Below, piece after piece: positions 63,417-64,000 of a stretch of DNA of 64,000 bases (position 1 is its first letter; each line of letters begins with the position of its first letter). The DNA lies in contig NZ_CP063832.1 of NCBI RefSeq assembly GCF_023277925.1, positions 5,253,501-5,317,500 of the forward strand, written 5' to 3'. The position numbers and the translations under genes were made by a program. This stretch comes from Pseudomonas entomophila (GTDB lineage Bacteria > Pseudomonadota > Gammaproteobacteria > Pseudomonadales > Pseudomonadaceae). The notes below the pieces were generated by a model, which did not search any database, had not been told where the DNA came from, and was given only the letters and a program-made list of their open reading frames with translations.

Positions 63417-64000
63417 ATGCGTAAGTCATTCGTTGTCAGCATGTTGAGCGCCAGCGTCCTGCTGGGCGGCTGCCAGGCGGTCAATACCACCAGTGGCGGT
63501 GCCGTGGGCGTCGAGCGCAAGCAGTACATGTTCAGCATGCTCTCGACCGATGAGGTCAACCAGATGTACGCCCAGTCCTACCAGCAGACCCTCGGTGAGG
63601 CGTCGAGCAAGGGCGTCCTGGATAAAAGCAGCGCCGACGCCAAGCGCGTGCAGGCCATCGCCGACCGCCTGATCGCCCAGGCGCCACAGTTCCGGCCGGA
63701 TGCCGCGCAGTGGAAATGGGAAGTCAACGTCATCAAGAGCGATGAACTGAACGCCAACTGCGGCCCGGGCGGCAAGATCATCGTCTATACCGGCCTGATC
63801 GATCAGCTCAAGCTTACCGACGCCGAGATCGCCGCGGTCATGGGCCACGAGATCGCTCATGCCCTGCGCGAACATGGCCGTGAAGCGATGTCCAAGGCCT
63901 ATGGCGTGGAAATGGCCCGCCAGGGCGCGGGCGCGATCTTCGGCCTGGGCCAGGACAGCATGGCGCTGGCCGACACCGTGGTGAACTACGCCATGACCCT
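63417..64000 (+). CDS. M48-family metallopeptidase lipoprotein, 3' end beyond window
   Basis: 194 complete codons are present. The signal peptide MRKSFVVSMLSASVLLGGC ends in a lipobox. The zinc motif HEIAH (VMGHEIAHALREHG) lies near residues 143-147, preceded by NANCGPGGKIIVYTGLIDQL, the pattern of LoiP/YggG envelope proteases. It would cleave misfolded outer-membrane proteins in the periplasm. The start ATG at 63417 has AGGGAG nine bases before it. Divergent from the chemoreceptor gene. Confidence 0.9.
   Translation, partial: MRKSFVVSMLSASVLLGGCQAVNTTSGGAVGVERKQYMFSMLSTDEVNQMYAQSYQQTLGEASSKGVLDKSSADAKRVQAIADRLIAQAPQFRPDAAQWKWEVNVIKSDELNANCGPGGKIIVYTGLIDQLKLTDAEIAAVMGHEIAHALREHGREAMSKAYGVEMARQGAGAIFGLGQDSMALADTVVNYAMT

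Overview
The window is GC-rich chromosomal DNA of a Pseudomonas, most likely of the P. putida group. The evidence is the gene content and order (ychF-pth-rplY-prs-tRNA-Gln-ispE-lolB-TPR lipoprotein; hemA-prfA-prmC-moeB-murI; hemH; uraA-upp; hpt; mqo), which from general knowledge matches the P. putida chromosome, and the many short REP/BIME palindromes (TGTAGGAGC... type) between genes. The organism call is inference; the gene order is read directly.

Layout. 1-9 kb: an exported hypothetical protein (cut by the window edge), an M15-type peptidase, a LysR regulator divergent from a LysE exporter, tRNA-Met, an orphan FecR anti-sigma factor divergent from an Fsr-like efflux pump, a second MFS transporter, and two alkylation-repair genes (AlkA-type glycosylase and Ada). 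9-16.5 kb: a large MscS-type channel, an aldehyde dehydrogenase / NCS1 permease / SnoaL-like operon with a palindrome upstream, an isochorismatase-like hydrolase and a cupin. 16.6-23.5 kb: core housekeeping genes, nearly all on the minus strand.

23.5-36 kb is the accessory region. An RpoN-type promoter preceded by phased copies of a perfect palindrome drives an H2-type hcp. It is followed by vgrG with a 240-residue C-terminal extension, a PAAR-less rhs translationally coupled to it, and a low-GC immunity gene overlapping the rhs stop. Downstream lie the remains of at least two more toxin-tip/immunity modules: a frameshifted tip with a 116-aa gene, and a tip tail whose stop overlaps a 119-aa gene. 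An IS4-family element sits between them. The whole looks like a type VI secretion effector locus where toxin tips are exchanged.

36-43 kb: DUF2167, DUF3077 and DUF6124 proteins, then hemA-prfA-prmC-moeB-murI. 43.3-49.5 kb: a compact probable light/photodamage regulon (SDR, DNA photolyase, MerR/LitR-like regulator, DUF523-DUF1722 protein, renalase-like FAD enzyme, nucleotide-sugar epimerase-like protein). Three copies of a T(G/A)TACA-N12-TGTA(C/T)A operator lie in its two control regions. 49.5-64 kb: hemH, uracil and purine salvage (uraA-upp, hpt), cupin and small exported proteins, mqo, a YajG lipoprotein, an acyltransferase, CPXCG and DUF2007 proteins, a SRAP protein with altered active-site residues, a dCache chemoreceptor and a truncated M48 lipoprotein peptidase.
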